DNA from: Rotaria sp. Silwood1
Lineage: Eukaryota > Rotifera > Eurotatoria > Philodinida > Philodinidae
Assembly: GCA_905250075.1 (NCBI GenBank)
Contig: CAJNOP010000089.1
Coordinates: forward strand, 175,915 to 239,914
Reading direction: 5' to 3'
Length of the DNA: 64,000 nt
The notes beneath the pieces were generated by a model. It worked only from the letters and a program-made list of their open reading frames with translations. It was not told the DNA's origin and did no database searches. Each line of letters starts with the position of its first letter. Position 1 is the first letter of the stretch. The position numbers and the translations under genes are program-made. Shown here piece after piece: positions 46,926 to 58,699 of this stretch.

Positions 46926-48239
46926 TTCATCATATGATTTAAGTTTAGTTAGAGAAGATATATAGGTAATAATATCTACATAAATTCACAGTAGAACTGA
47001 CTTTGTATTAACTTGTTGTTTTTTCTCTTTTTCAAAACCATGCGATTTTTGTTGTCTAAAGTTTACTGCGTTTTTGTGGAAATCACATATATTTTCGAAG
47101 AAGTTAGTGAGTGTAAGTTTTAAGTTCAAGCTTCACAGCTTCTCCTACCCTTTTCATTACAGACACTTCCATTACAGACTTTAGCAACCAGCATTAAATA
47201 ATGGATATATTTAACAGTTTTATTTGCCATTTAACTCAATGCTTATAATATTAAAAATATTAAACTAAGAAAAAATAATTATGAAAATGAAAAATAACGA
47301 GCGAATGGCAACAATGAAGAAAAAAAAGTAAGGATACCCGGCAGAAAATAAAAAAAATTCTTGATTTTAAACGTTCTGTACTTCGGATTAATACAACGAA
47401 GCTGAAGAAGATTTGTAAGTTCCATAGTTCAGTCTCAAAAGGGCTGTGCTAACAAGCTTTTTTTTTTATTTAAGACTTACTCAAAACTAATTTGAGTTGG
47501 ATACAATAGAATCTAAAGGAGTTTTCAGGATATGTTGAGACAATAGTGAAAAGATTATGATAAAACTTTCAGTACATTATTACGATGCGTTTTCGGAAGA
47601 TATTCGTCCAATAAGGATCAAAGCTAACTTATTAGTCTATTACAAATTCGGTTTAGGGATTTCTTTTCTATATTTGATTATTTTCTTATGTTTGAACGAT
47701 CATACGAAACTGCGGAATCTGATGTAGCTCTTTTTATAAATTCTTAACTTTTAAGCGAAGAAAAAAATAACAAGTATAGAACCATAAAAACTACTAACGC
47801 AAATAAATTGCTTCCACTATATTTTTAGGTATTCTAATTGATTTAAGTGAACCCTACACCCCATTCACAAATCGTAATAGAATATTATGAAATTTCCAAA
47901 ACTTTTTTCAAAAATCAAACCGGTTCATTTAGGATTTTAGTACCTAAAAACCCCATTTCTGATTAAAATATCATTTGTTTTTAACTTAAAATCATTTTCT
48001 TTTCGTGTTATAAAATATTTTTCTCATAGGAAAAATCCCGATTTTCCGACACTTCTTTCCTGAGCACACATCGCTGAACATCAGAACAATTTCTTAAAGA
48101 TTCTTGATGTTCTGGCGTGATATTAGTAAAAAACTATTCAGGAATAGAAAATTAACTTTGGAAAAAGCGACATAGATTTTCATACTAGAAGGCTATTGCC
48201 TTTTATTCTTGAGGAAAGGAGAGTTATGAATTATTTCCT
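46926..48239. other. Intergenic, nothing recognised
   Basis: AT-rich with short open frames only. Confidence 0.35.
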
Positions 48240-49330
48240 TTCTTACTTTAGTGAATCAAAATAATAAATTGCTAACAATCACTAGTAATTCATCTTCAAC
48301 AATAAGTGGATTTTCAATATGAAAGACTTCTAAAGGCCTCACTCACGATAGATGCATCACTTTTAATGGTCTATTTGAGTTGAAATTTTCACAAATTTGT
48401 GATCCTAATGAAAAACATCTGTGGCAACAATTTTGGCCCTATACATCAAATTGGAGCGAATTTTCGGCTTTTAATAGTTCTTTCGTGTCCTTTAGGAAAA
48501 TTAAAATAAATTTGCCACTACAATAGATAAAAGGCTCGGTGTAGTCTCAAATAAAAGTCAATATCTGTGTGCAATTTTTGTTCGAATTGAATTTTGAAGT
48601 TGGCTTTCATTCTTTTTTTGATGATCACTTTAGTACGTATGATGTTAAAATAAGCAAATAAAAACTGTCACTTTACGACACGAAATCTCGCTTTTCTCAA
48701 CGCAGAAATAAACTATAAAAAGTTTGGTCAAATAAAGATTTGCACCTGTTTACATCTTCAAAACACAAGAAAAAGAATTTTGGTTATATCTTGAACTGGA
48801 TAGAAGGAGTTACAATTTTTCTGATAGAAAGCCATGTGCTAAGAAAACTGGTAAAATAAATTTACGCATGCGCTTTTTCATTTAAATCCAGAAGAAAAAT
48901 GAAAATCGAATATTCATCATATATTTAAGTGAAACTTTGAAAATCACGTAACAGATTACATAAGCTAATGTCGTCTGCCATGCTTAAATTATATAAAAAT
49001 GTTCATTCAAGGCTGATGCAAACAAAAAGTCAACCTTTCCAAAACGAAAAGACTTTGTAAAAAAAAAACAACACGAAAATTTCTGAGAAAACACGGTAGT
49101 AGGATCAAAATTTCTTTTTGAAAGAGGAAATTTCGCTGCATCTTCCTATGATAATAACTTAATTTCGATATTTTTCGAAAAAATGAACTTTTCGCGGAGT
49201 TGCCTTAGTGAAAAGACTTCACTTCTCCTTTCTAATTCAACAAACATTCAATCACATTAAATATCGTTTTCAAATAATTCTCAATCATTCTTTGTTTGAT
49301 CTATAGGCAAGACAAGCTGTTAGTATAATC
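48205..49330 (+). pseudogene. Decayed copy of the 4.2 kb terminal exon, split by an insertion
   Basis: tttcttactttag followed by tgaatcaaaataataaattg and ctaacaatcactagtaattc aligns with the acceptor and start of the exon at 4194 (cggatcgaaataaggaattg, then tcaacgatcaatgctgcta). After an 882-base insertion the alignment resumes at 49213-49320 (acattcaatcacattaaata, tctcaatcattcttt) against 4310-4375 (atccaatcagataaaacatt, tctcaaccattcgtt). In-frame stops are present and the end is lost, so this is a pseudogene. Confidence 0.6.
48331..49212. mobile_element. Non-autonomous DNA transposon inside the pseudogene
   Basis: Flanked by an 8-base direct repeat aagacttc (48323-48330 and 49213-49220). 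The left end starts taaaggcctcactc. The right end, in complement, has ttcactaaggcaactccg, so the terminal inverted repeats are short and imperfect (aa-ggc..ctc). The interior is 882 bases with no long open frame. An 8-base target duplication suggests hAT, but the family is uncertain. Confidence 0.55.
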
Positions 49331-50610
49331 TCTGTGAAATTAAAATGTGAAACACAATAGAGCTGCTGACATTTTAAAAAAGAGGGCTAGTCCATATATG
49401 TTTCAGCTTATGAATTCCTACTTATTATTAATGCATGCCAACAATGAAAGATATTAATTGCAATACATTGCAGTGAGTGCGAAAACAAAAGTCACGGACA
49501 ACTATCATACTAATCCCGTAGTGGACTTCGGTCTTACGGTTATGTCTGTCATGTCTATGACGAGAAAGAGAGCACAATGTGCATCTAAGCGCATATTTGA
49601 CTAAAAATGAAAATCAAACTTTGACAAGATTTAAATGCAGGAAAATGTACTTTGAAATATAGTCTATGGAACGATATACATAACTTTGTTAGTTTTCAAA
49701 GAAGTTGAAAAAGAGTCGTTGTCTGAAAATCATAATGTCACTGAGAAAATTCATATTTGACAAAATTAAACTGTTCAACAACAGATTCACGTACATTTTC
49801 TGAATCTCCAAATCAAGATCCTTACCATGGTAAAAAAATAATTTTGAATTTTGAATGTTTTGTTTCGAAAAAAAAAATAATAATTTTTTCTAGTTTCATT
49901 CAAACGGATAATCCCATAACATGATTAATTCACTAATATCCAATCTGTAAGCTTTTGCGAATTTTGCCAGAATGTTGTTCTCTCTATTGCCTCTAATTCT
50001 TGTTAACGCAAACATTCCTGGACTAAACAGTAGATTTTTCAAGATTTGAAAAAATATTTAATTTGACAAAAATAATATGTTCGAAATGAGCTTATTAAAC
50101 TGCATCAAATGATATACAACACAAAATAGCTTCGAAGAAAAAAAATTCTGTGAAAAAACGGGACAAATGTTCCCCTTAAGGATTTTTCGGTCGAAAAATG
50201 TTTTTCTTCGAAAATTTTTTTTCTTAAAAATGCTTTTAAAATGCACATTGTAGGCAGAATGCAAATTTTATCTGATCTACTTCAAAATACTTCTTTTAAA
50301 TTTTGTTTTACAAAATTAAAATAAAATCAATGAATATTTGATGATAATAGTATGTTAGTAGTATTTGTTACAATTCGTCATTCAGATATACGTATCTGCT
50401 CATAATGGAGATTGTTTTCTAATAGAATAAATTCTATCACTAACTGATAGACAAGCATAATTTTCAGTAAAATATTCACGTATTTCAAACTTTTACAAAT
50501 AAAACGTACGTATAATTAATAAAAACACATCTTTTATTATTACAAATAAATCTTTTTCAGTGCTAGGATACGAAATAACATCTATACTGGATTATGAACT
50601 ATAATAGTGT
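49331..50610. other. Intergenic, nothing recognised
   Basis: AT-rich, no supported exon; 3' side of the PNPOx-like gene. Confidence 0.35.
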
Positions 50611-51862
50611 TTATGAAAAATTGACTTTTTTATTATCGCCTTCAAGTGTTGATGCATTACCAAACGCAGCTTTAACATAGCCAACAACACGGACCACAAA
50701 TGATGATGCTGAATCCCAATATTCAGCTCCATCTATGATTACTCTTAGTAAGCCTAAATTAGGATCATCAAGTTCTTGTGGAAACCTACAACAAAGAGAA
50801 AGGATAACAAATTTTCAAATATACTATTTGAATTTACCAAGCTTTTAAATATGGATTCCATAATTCTTTAGCTTTGTCTTTATCTTGAACAACTTCAGCA
50901 TGACCACGTATACTTACAAAAGCTACATTATTTGGATTACTAAATGATACATTAACCTGTGTATGTTTTTTAATTTCAGATACTTTTGGTGAATCTTTCC
51001 GTGTGATGAACCTAAAAAAATGATAAATAAAATTTATTTTTAGTGTTCCTTAATGACTTCTATTTAACTAACCATAGTTCATTTTTTGTATCACTATCAC
51101 ACGGTTTATATGCCATTGGACGTGATCGAAGACTGCCATCTTCATCTGTTGTTGTCAACATTGCAAATTGTATGTCTTTTATTAAATTTAAGACATGTTC
51201 CTAATCATAAGACATAGCAATTCGAGCAATAAAAAAAAAACTATGAGTTAGGACCAGAAATTTGTCCACTTTTCGAATATGGACTTAGAGAATTTGTCTC
51301 GTCTTTTTTTGAGAGTACTGCAATAATTTTGGAAAAGTCAAAAAGAATTAATGTAGGCGAAAACTTTTTGCATTTTTCCTAGGATGGCTCCAAACTAAAA
51401 GTTAGCATTTTTACTCATATATCAACTTGTAGATCACAGGCTACCCTAAAAAAATGCACAGTTTGTTCGTGTCTTTTGATAAGGCACTTCAATTTTCATT
51501 TTTCATGTGCGTAAAAGCCACAGTTTAGTTTAATATTACATTTGGTACAAAATTGTTCGTTCTAAAAAAATACCAATTCTGAAAATTTTTAGTCTGTTCG
51601 AAAAAGGAACCTATAGAGCAAACAAAAAACCTGTCGGCTCATCATTTTCAAGGTCTTTCAAAAAGTTCCTCACTGCTCTCAAACAAAATTTCTAAGCTCA
51701 TGTTCGAAAAGAGCACAAACTCATAGGTTTTAACTTGGTGGAAATACGTCAAAAGTGAACAAACATCTTGTCTAAAAATCTTTCCATCATCTGTGAGTAT
51801 TATTTAATGAGAGTGATTCAACATACTTGATCTTTAGTTTGAGTTGAATTGGATGACGACAT
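50611..51862 (-). CDS. Pyridoxamine 5'-phosphate oxidase-like (general stress protein 26 type) flavin-binding protein
   Basis: Four exons on the minus strand: 51862-51827, 51200-51073, 51011-50838 and 50785-50611. All introns are GT...AG and frames join exactly, giving about 169 residues. It starts MSSSNSTQTKDQ, then EHVLNLIKDIQFAMLTTTDE with DGSLRSRPMA, a central FITRKDSPKVSEIKKHTQVN with VSFSNPNNVAFVSIRGHAEV, then LWNPYLKAWFPQELDDPNLG and EYWD. These are landmarks of the split-barrel PNPOx-like family that binds FMN or related cofactors; the A/R-S-R-P-M and LWNPYLKAWFP blocks are typical of the bacterial, fungal and plant general-stress group. Length is normal. The exact substrate is unknown for most members. 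The family is sparse in animals, so horizontal acquisition followed by intron gain is possible. Introns 2 and 3 are 61 and 52 bases; intron 1 is 626 bases because of a fold-back insertion. Confidence 0.85.
51236..51770. repeat. Fold-back element in intron 1 of the PNPOx-like gene
   Basis: aaatttgtccacttttcgaa (51259), followed by tatggacttag, pairs with the complement of ctaagctcatgttcgaaaag (51691) and agcacaaactc. Inner similarity continues (gagagtactgcaataatttt against the complement of the 51660-51690 block). Arms are imperfect, roughly 70%. It explains why intron 1 is about ten times longer than the other two introns. Confidence 0.5.
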
Positions 51863-52373
51863 ATTGGTAACGAATTAAAAATGCGTTTATGATACGTTAA
51901 TGATGAAATGAATATAAGTTATATGTTTATATATAAAGATCAGAAAGGACAAATGCATTTGTGTTGAAAGAATAATATCGAATATATTGTACTGGATTAT
52001 GTCACGTGTTACAAACCAATGGCAAAGATAATAGTAAAAGAACGAGAAAAAAACAGAAATAATCGAGTGGCAAGGTCTTTCGGTGCAGTTTTCTTTTCTC
52101 TTTCATTCTATACAAAGCTTCGAAATACAATGAATGAAAAAAGAATTATTTTAAGAACCTTGAGCATACCCTTTTTTTTTTTTATAGAATTTATTCAAAT
52201 CAAATCTATCAAAGTCTGTTTTGAAATGATTCAAGTTAACTTTCTACAAAATGAATTATTATTTGAAATTAAAAATATTTTCAAAATAAAACCTTGAATT
52301 TAATAAACTTATTCAAAGTTCATCATTACTATTCATTTAGTACTTTGTCAATCTTATTGTTTGCAGAGATTAG

Positions 52374-52556
52374 ATGTCGACAAGACTACATAAAAGAATC
52401 ATTCAAATAGTACATGACTTTTTAATGATTAACGGTTTCTCATGCAATGGACATAAATATGTTTTCCATCAAGATGCTTTTCAAGGTTATCTTATAAAAA
52501 TAAATTTCATACATTCGAAGAAACGCGACTTGAATTACGAAACTTTTGGTAGTTAG
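52374..52556 (+). CDS. Short open frame, possible exon, unrecognised
   Basis: An ATG frame of 60 codons reads MSTRLHKRIIQIVHDFLMIN and ends KKRDLNYETFGS before TAG. The composition is protein-like, but there is no splice support, neighbour or homology that I recognise. It may be chance in AT-rich sequence. Confidence 0.2.
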   Translation: MSTRLHKRIIQIVHDFLMINGFSCNGHKYVFHQDAFQGYLIKINFIHSKKRDLNYETFGS

Positions 52557-53069
52557 AGCAAGAAAACAATAGCATCAAATGATATTCTTTCTTAGTCTTT
52601 ATTCTGACAAATCTTAGGTTTAATTAGGATTGCCAGCTCTGGATTATAATACATTGAAAGTGACGCTACTTTCAATCAGTTGTACTTTCAGAACTGTCAC
52701 TCCTGGTTTCGGTGTATCTCTGCCAGCATAATAACGAGATTGATATAAAAATTTATTTTACATCAGAACAACTTTTTAGTTTCCTTATGTCTTCATAAGT
52801 TTTATATAGATAAAGGTTGAATAACATTTAGCTCATGATGAAAATAATATCTGATTTCATATTCTAATCCGTAGATTCTTCATATCGTTTTAATTTTAAC
52901 TTCTCCTCTTCAAAAAGGTCAATTTTTGTCAGAATTATTGGAATTAAGATAAATGTACGGGAGAATAATTAAAGAATTAATCTTTGTTACTATTTTATAA
53001 AAGAATACTTTTTATGATTAGAGCAGCATGTTTTTTTTTTGAGAATTCTTCGAGACATTGAAGTTTTCT
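52557..53069. other. Intergenic, nothing recognised
   Basis: AT-rich, no supported exon or repeat. Confidence 0.3.
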
Positions 53070-53780
53070 CTCATTGAAATTTATAAATTTATTGTATATT
53101 GTCAAAGGGTCTAAAATAATCTGTTTAGAAAAATTTTAAATGCATGAATATATTAGAATGATAACAAATTTTATAGTTGAAACTTGCTCTGTAAAATTTT
53201 ATCATTTTGAAAATGTTTGCATTTAGAATTCTTATTCTAACTATTTATTAGATTCATTTAATATTTTTATACTGAAAAAACTTATTTGTCTTGTCTGATA
53301 CATCTTCAATACATAATTTCTTTGCTCCTATTCATTAAATATACCATGTATGCTACAGATAACAACAAACATAACTTAATCTTCGCTTCGACGGTTCAAC
53401 CATCATATTAGCCTGCTATATATATTGATTTAATTGTTCACGAAGCTTCCGATCATACAATTCATTTTCTCAAAGAACTATGACACAAATTATTGAGTTT
53501 CGCGTAAACCTAGAATTCAATTAGTTTATACTTTTTTATGTTCGTCCTATTCTGACTCTGCTAGATTAATGGTAACATTGTCCTACTGATTGGCACCTAT
53601 AATACGATTCTTTCGCTACATTAAATATTAAAACTCGCAATATTTAGACTATACAGTAATTAATGACCCGTCTTTTCCCATGGTTGAAAAAGGTACCCAA
53701 TCATCGTTAGTCTTGCATCACCCTTCATATGAAATTTTCTCCTTCCAATCCTGGTTGCTCGGACATATTCAAAAGTCGTA
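53070..53780 (-). repeat. Dispersed repeat, inverted copy of family A
   Basis: Matches the left arm (about 21770-22440) of the 21.7-23.4 kb fold-back in direct orientation: gaaaatgtttgcattta, cttcgcttcgacggttcaac near 53390 against cttcgtttcgtcagttcaac near 22077, gcctgctatatatattgatt, gaagcttccgatc. It therefore lies inverted to the copy at 4.85-5.61 kb. No coding capacity. Confidence 0.5.
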
Positions 53781-54001
53781 AATACCTCGATTCTCTGAAA
53801 ATATTTAAGACTAACCAAAAGTTCTCATAACATTACCAGTAAATTTAATAAGCGAGTTAACATGGAAGTGTTTTTTGCATGAATACAATGTAGAATGCCT
53901 TAATCTATAATTCTGTATATATATAACATCTCATTTTTTGTTTAGTTCTAATCTCCTTTTAGGTATAACCCGATTTCTATTTAAAAAAAAACTTTTAGAA
54001 A

Positions 54002-55076
54002 ATGAATGATGAAATCCATAGACACGAAGAACTTGCAACAATGTTAGAACCTTATGCTCCATCATATCCAACATTTGCAATGTGGGCAAAGCGGTTTCAT
54101 GAAGAAAGAGAAGATGTTCATGATGACTATTGATTTTGATTGTCCAGTTTCCGAGCTTATAGATACTTTGTTTTGTATATTGTTTAAAGCAAATGATGCT
54201 GTTCTTATACATAATGTAAATAAAGCCGTGACTATAAATTACAATTATTATATTGAACATTGCCTCAAGTCGGTAGTCAATGAAATATGGAAACAAAGAA
54301 AGTCATCAGCAGACTTTCAGAATCCACTCGTCTGCACCTACGCACGTGTAGAAATATTTTTGAAAAACATTTGTTATAGAAAATTTTTTCCATGTACGAG
54401 AAATTAAAGGAAAAGTATTTCTTTAGTGAAAAATAAAACATGAAGTTCGTGCACAGATTGTATGGTTTATTGACCAATAGAAATTAGTGCCAGTATTGTT
54501 TTTTTGTTTCCGTTATTATTCAATATAGGCTTCTTCCAACATATTTATGTCTGAGATTATTTGTGCTAAACATTTCTGAAATAAGTAAGTTTTAGGATTA
54601 TCACAATTATTCAATGAGTGTTAAAACTGAATTGTTTTTTATATAAAAATTTTTAGAATAAAGTAGTTTCATTTCGTTCTTGGTTTCTTCATACATATAT
54701 GTTCAAAATAATGCATATTCTTATTATTTTGACAGCGAGACAAACTTTTGAAGGAGTTTTCTTCATGGGAGGAAACTCTTCAGTTTAGTAGAATATTCTT
54801 CACTTGTGGTCATCAGGCACAAAAGATATAAATTTACTTCACGACAATACTCGAAGTTATATGCACCTAGATGTTATTAATTACTTGATACGAGAAGGCA
54901 TCGAAATAATATCACATCTATCATTTTCTTAGATCTTGCATCATATAACTTTTGGTTCAATGATTATATTTAGCATAACTTAACTGATCAAACGAATGAA
55001 ACATCATTAGTTCGAGCAGTTTCTAAGATAGTTAAAAATATTCCAGAAGAAGAGTAAGAAAAATTATATGACTGAA
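54002..55076 (+). pseudogene. Mariner-family transposase relic
   Basis: 54002-54133 reads LATMLEPYAPSYPTFAMWAK then RFHEEREDVHDDY, the end of the helix-turn-helix region (APSYPT-WAKRF-EGREDV in the family). It breaks at a stop and continues in another frame as DFDCPVSELIDTL. The first catalytic Asp region is missing. 54226-54330 reads TINYNYYIEHCLKSVVNEIW then KQRKSSADFQNPL. About 500 bases of unrelated sequence follow, and from 54837 comes LHDNTRSYMHLDVINYLIRE with GIEIISH, then in a shifted frame DLASYNFWFNDYI and LTDQTNETSLVRAVSKIVKN. Asn replaces the last catalytic Asp in LASYN. Frameshifts, stops and deletion make it inactive. Confidence 0.75.
54335..54836. other. Insertion splitting the mariner relic
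   Basis: About 500 bases that do not match transposase separate two parts that are adjacent in intact mariner proteins. No ends or duplicated target site were resolved. Confidence 0.4.
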
Positions 55077-57033
55077 AATTTCATACGATTTGAAAATATC
55101 TGGATCAAGATCAATTTTTCAAGGGGGGATGCTTAAGCGTTCATTTTCTTTTCTTCAGTTGGAAATGGTTAATCATCGTCAAAAAATCAGTGCAAAGAGA
55201 AACTAGTACTCTCAGTGTCCAACCATTTATTATTTAGTAAAATAAATTTTATTTCTCTCCATCATAACATTTCTTTCAAACTAACTGATTATTTATTCAA
55301 CAGATATAAGCTTACTTTTTTTTTATTTAATTTTCTGCTGCAAATATATATCTATAATACGTTTTCTCGCAAGTATCAGAAATTATCAGTGAGTCACTAT
55401 TCATATTTCATGCTTTCATTAGACTTATAATCTTTTTATTTTCAGAAAATGCGTTTTACCGTTACAATATTTACTCTTAGTAAATTAGTTGTAAACATTG
55501 ATTATTAAGAATTATCTTCAAGTCTTTAAAGTGAATGTTAAAGATAGATATATGGTATTCTTTACATTCTAAGTTCTCAAGGGAATATATTTGTGAAGTT
55601 CGTTCACGTACTCTCACATCGCTATACATTCGATTCGCTGAAATCTGAGAATTAAAAAGTCTTTACCTTTCTTATTAAGAATGACGAAATGCGGTAGGAA
55701 ATGATCGAATTTTTGAGGATGTAGGTGTGGATGTTGCTGAAGAGAATGATCACACTAGATGATTACAATCGAAAGAGCTTTTATTTTGCTTACTGACACT
55801 GGTACAAATCTGAATCGATCATGCTGTATCGAATCAGTAAGAGTCATTTTTCACTGTTCTCATCGTATAACAGTCAAATCAATCTCTTTATTAGTCATAT
55901 ACACCTCTGAGTCGCTACAGAAATTACGTTAGGCGCCTGTCTTATTCGTATATTGGTTTTGTAAAACATGACTGTTAATAAGTATTGAAGTATATAGCAA
56001 GAAAACTGAACCCGTCTCACCCAGCTATCTCCAAAGATTCTAACATACATGCGAAGGTTTTTTAACCTACCGACAGATTGCATTCTTATTCTAGGCACAA
56101 TGGTAGATCATTTTACGGATTTTTTTTAAAGATATAGTAATTTTGATAGTTGTCCAGCATCTGATGAGAAAAATAGAATAATCCGATTCAGTTCAATTTT
56201 CTTTTCTTTTCTTTATTTAGTTATTACGATAAGGACTCTTTGAAAATAACCTGATCATGTTTTGGTCACTTTTCGACTTCTTTTCTTCCTGTCAATTAAC
56301 GAAATCTATTCAGTACCTCTGAAGAATTTTTTCACACGAAATAATTACACTCTGCGACAAATGTTCAAGTAGTACAATTGTTTCGGATTTTCTATGGTAA
56401 ACTAGATTAATTCATGAGATTCTCAAGGTGCATAGGATTGACTGTTGATAGATCTGATTTGAAATTTTAAGAATCATCGTCAAATTATACAGCAAAAACA
56501 CAACTGTCGTAATTTCGCGTTTTATGGCGTGTGATATACTTCTCACTTTCTTGGATAACATAACATAGGGTTGATAAACAAGGCATCTCTTGTTATTGTT
56601 AATGTTAAACTCTTTCTTTTGCGACATGGAACCAACTGACTCTTGAAATATCGATTATCTAAAATAATGGTATTAAAACTAGAAAGAAAGGAGAACCGCA
56701 CTTTGGCTTAATTCATATCTAAGGCATCTATCTCGAATCACTGTGGTTCTTTAATATAGAGTAACGTTAATAATTTGATCATCTGTCTTACATTCTTGAT
56801 GTCTCGCGGTAATCAAACGCAACATATCAGAAGTTATTCTAAACTCTTCTTCATCACATAATTCATGAATCATCCATCATTCTCCAGCATGTCATCACAA
56901 AAGCCGAATAGATAATTTAGATTGATTTTTTTTTCCTTCTTCATTTAGATATCCTTGCAGTTTTTAATAATATTATACGAGAAACTGGATGAGTTACTTT
57001 AGTTAACTTTTCTTCTTCTTCTTCTTTTTGTAG
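55077..57033. other. Intergenic, nothing recognised
   Basis: AT-rich with short open frames only. A possible small exon after tcttcatttag near 56950 leads toward the candidate at 57034 but phases are ambiguous. Confidence 0.3.
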
Positions 57034-57285
57034 TCATCTCGAGAGTTATGGCGTGTTTTATTCAACAAAACCACTAAGTCAGTTTACTATTCTTTTTCTC
57101 TAATACTTATGGCAATTGTTTTCCTGCGTGTTACAAGTGAAAGTGACAAAGGTAGTTTGTTTCATTTTTTTCTTTCTTTATTAAGTTTTTCCGATTGTTG
57201 GCATGCACTTTGTGAGATTTAATGTTTTTGTCTTTTATTAGGTAATCAGATTATTGCACACCATTCCACTAGAAAATTCAAATAA
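57034..57285 (+). CDS. Possible 3' end of a small membrane protein gene
   Basis: Exon 57034-57151 follows a strong pyrimidine tract and tag. It reads SRELWRVLFNKTTKSVYYSF, then SLILMAIVFLRVTSESDK, with one hydrophobic segment. The donor is GTAGTT and the 90-base intron ends ttttattag. Exon 57242-57285 continues in phase as GNQIIAHHSTRKFK and stops. No family recognised; another frame of the first exon is also open for some length, so this is tentative. Confidence 0.3.
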
Positions 57286-58699
57286 GTTAGCGTAGTTCAA
57301 TTTTTTTCCGTTAAAGTCATAGTTATTCAAGATCTTACGAAAGAAATCATAAGAAGCAGCTCGGATTAGTTCCTTATTCTGTATTTACTTCTGCTCATAG
57401 TTGATGAGTGTCTCTGATGAACAAAACGAAAATAAGTTCCTTTACGTTTATTTTACTTCCTTCATTCGCTTTTCAAATTGTTAATAAACTTTTTATAGAC
57501 GAAATTATGTTGATATAATTCATTTTACTGCTATTTTTCTTGATTCAATTATCATGATAATTTTCCACAATCTTTGAAGGAGAATCGATTAACTTATTTT
57601 ACTATAATTGTCTTTATTTTGATTGATTTCCGCTGATATTTGAGGAGCGCTTTATGACCATAAACTAAAGAAAATAATTTACTCATCTCTTTTCTCGTCA
57701 TTCAGATCTTTTTATACTTTCTTGTAACATCATTCGATCCACACAAAGCCAGTATATCTAGATTACTTCATTCACGAGCTATAAAGATTTTTCTGAGATT
57801 CATGATTTCCGTCGATTGACTTAGGGTCATCCGAAAATTAGTGTGAACAGGAGGTAATTTGTTATGCTGAGTCTAGTGATGATGTTCTTTTATTATCTCA
57901 GAGCTATGAAAAACCAATATATCGAAGTTTCAGACATATCGGTTGTTTATACAGTATAGCCAGGAAAATTTGAAACCTCAAAAATCTTCAAATTGTTTTG
58001 AAATCACTTTAAAACTAAACACAAACATCAGCACTAGGCTTAGCATGATAAATTAACTTTGTTCATACCAATTTTTGCAAGACTTCACGCCAATGGGCCA
58101 AAGTCCAGTATGTCAGTTTTGGGTAGGTCGAACAAGTTCAATGTTTTCTTACAAACATTCATGTCAAAACTCAAATTGAAATATGCAATGCATTTGGAAT
58201 ATTCTTTTGTCTTCACTCAAATGATTAAAATCGTAGATCTCTATCTTCTTCTAAGCAAACATTTTTCGAAAAGTAGACACGACTATCGTATTATTGGGCA
58301 GACAGGTGAAGAATAACTTCTGAAAATGTCATGATAAATTGATGAAAAATTTTCATCGTCTCTTCACTTCTGTTGTAGCAGATCCTGAAAGTTTCATTGG
58401 ATTTTAATGTACCCAAGCTCGAATCAATTATACAGTGAAGGAGCCCCATAATAACAGAAAAAAATAACACAACATAAAACTTTCATAGAAAAACGAATCT
58501 GAAAGAAAGAAAATGTTTTTATTTTTATTTGGAATGAAATAAAACTTCGAAAAAAAGTTGTCTATTCGTAAAATTAATATACCTCAGCATTATAATCAAT
58601 ACTATTATTAATACAAAAGGAATTTAATGGTTTTTTTTGTTAATAAATTTTCCTGATAAATTTATAGTTGACACAAAGAAACCATCCCACCAAAAAATT
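57286..58699. other. Intergenic, nothing recognised
   Basis: AT-rich between the candidate at 57 kb and the 3' end of the CAP gene. An 85-codon frame at 58059-58316 has no support. Confidence 0.3.
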
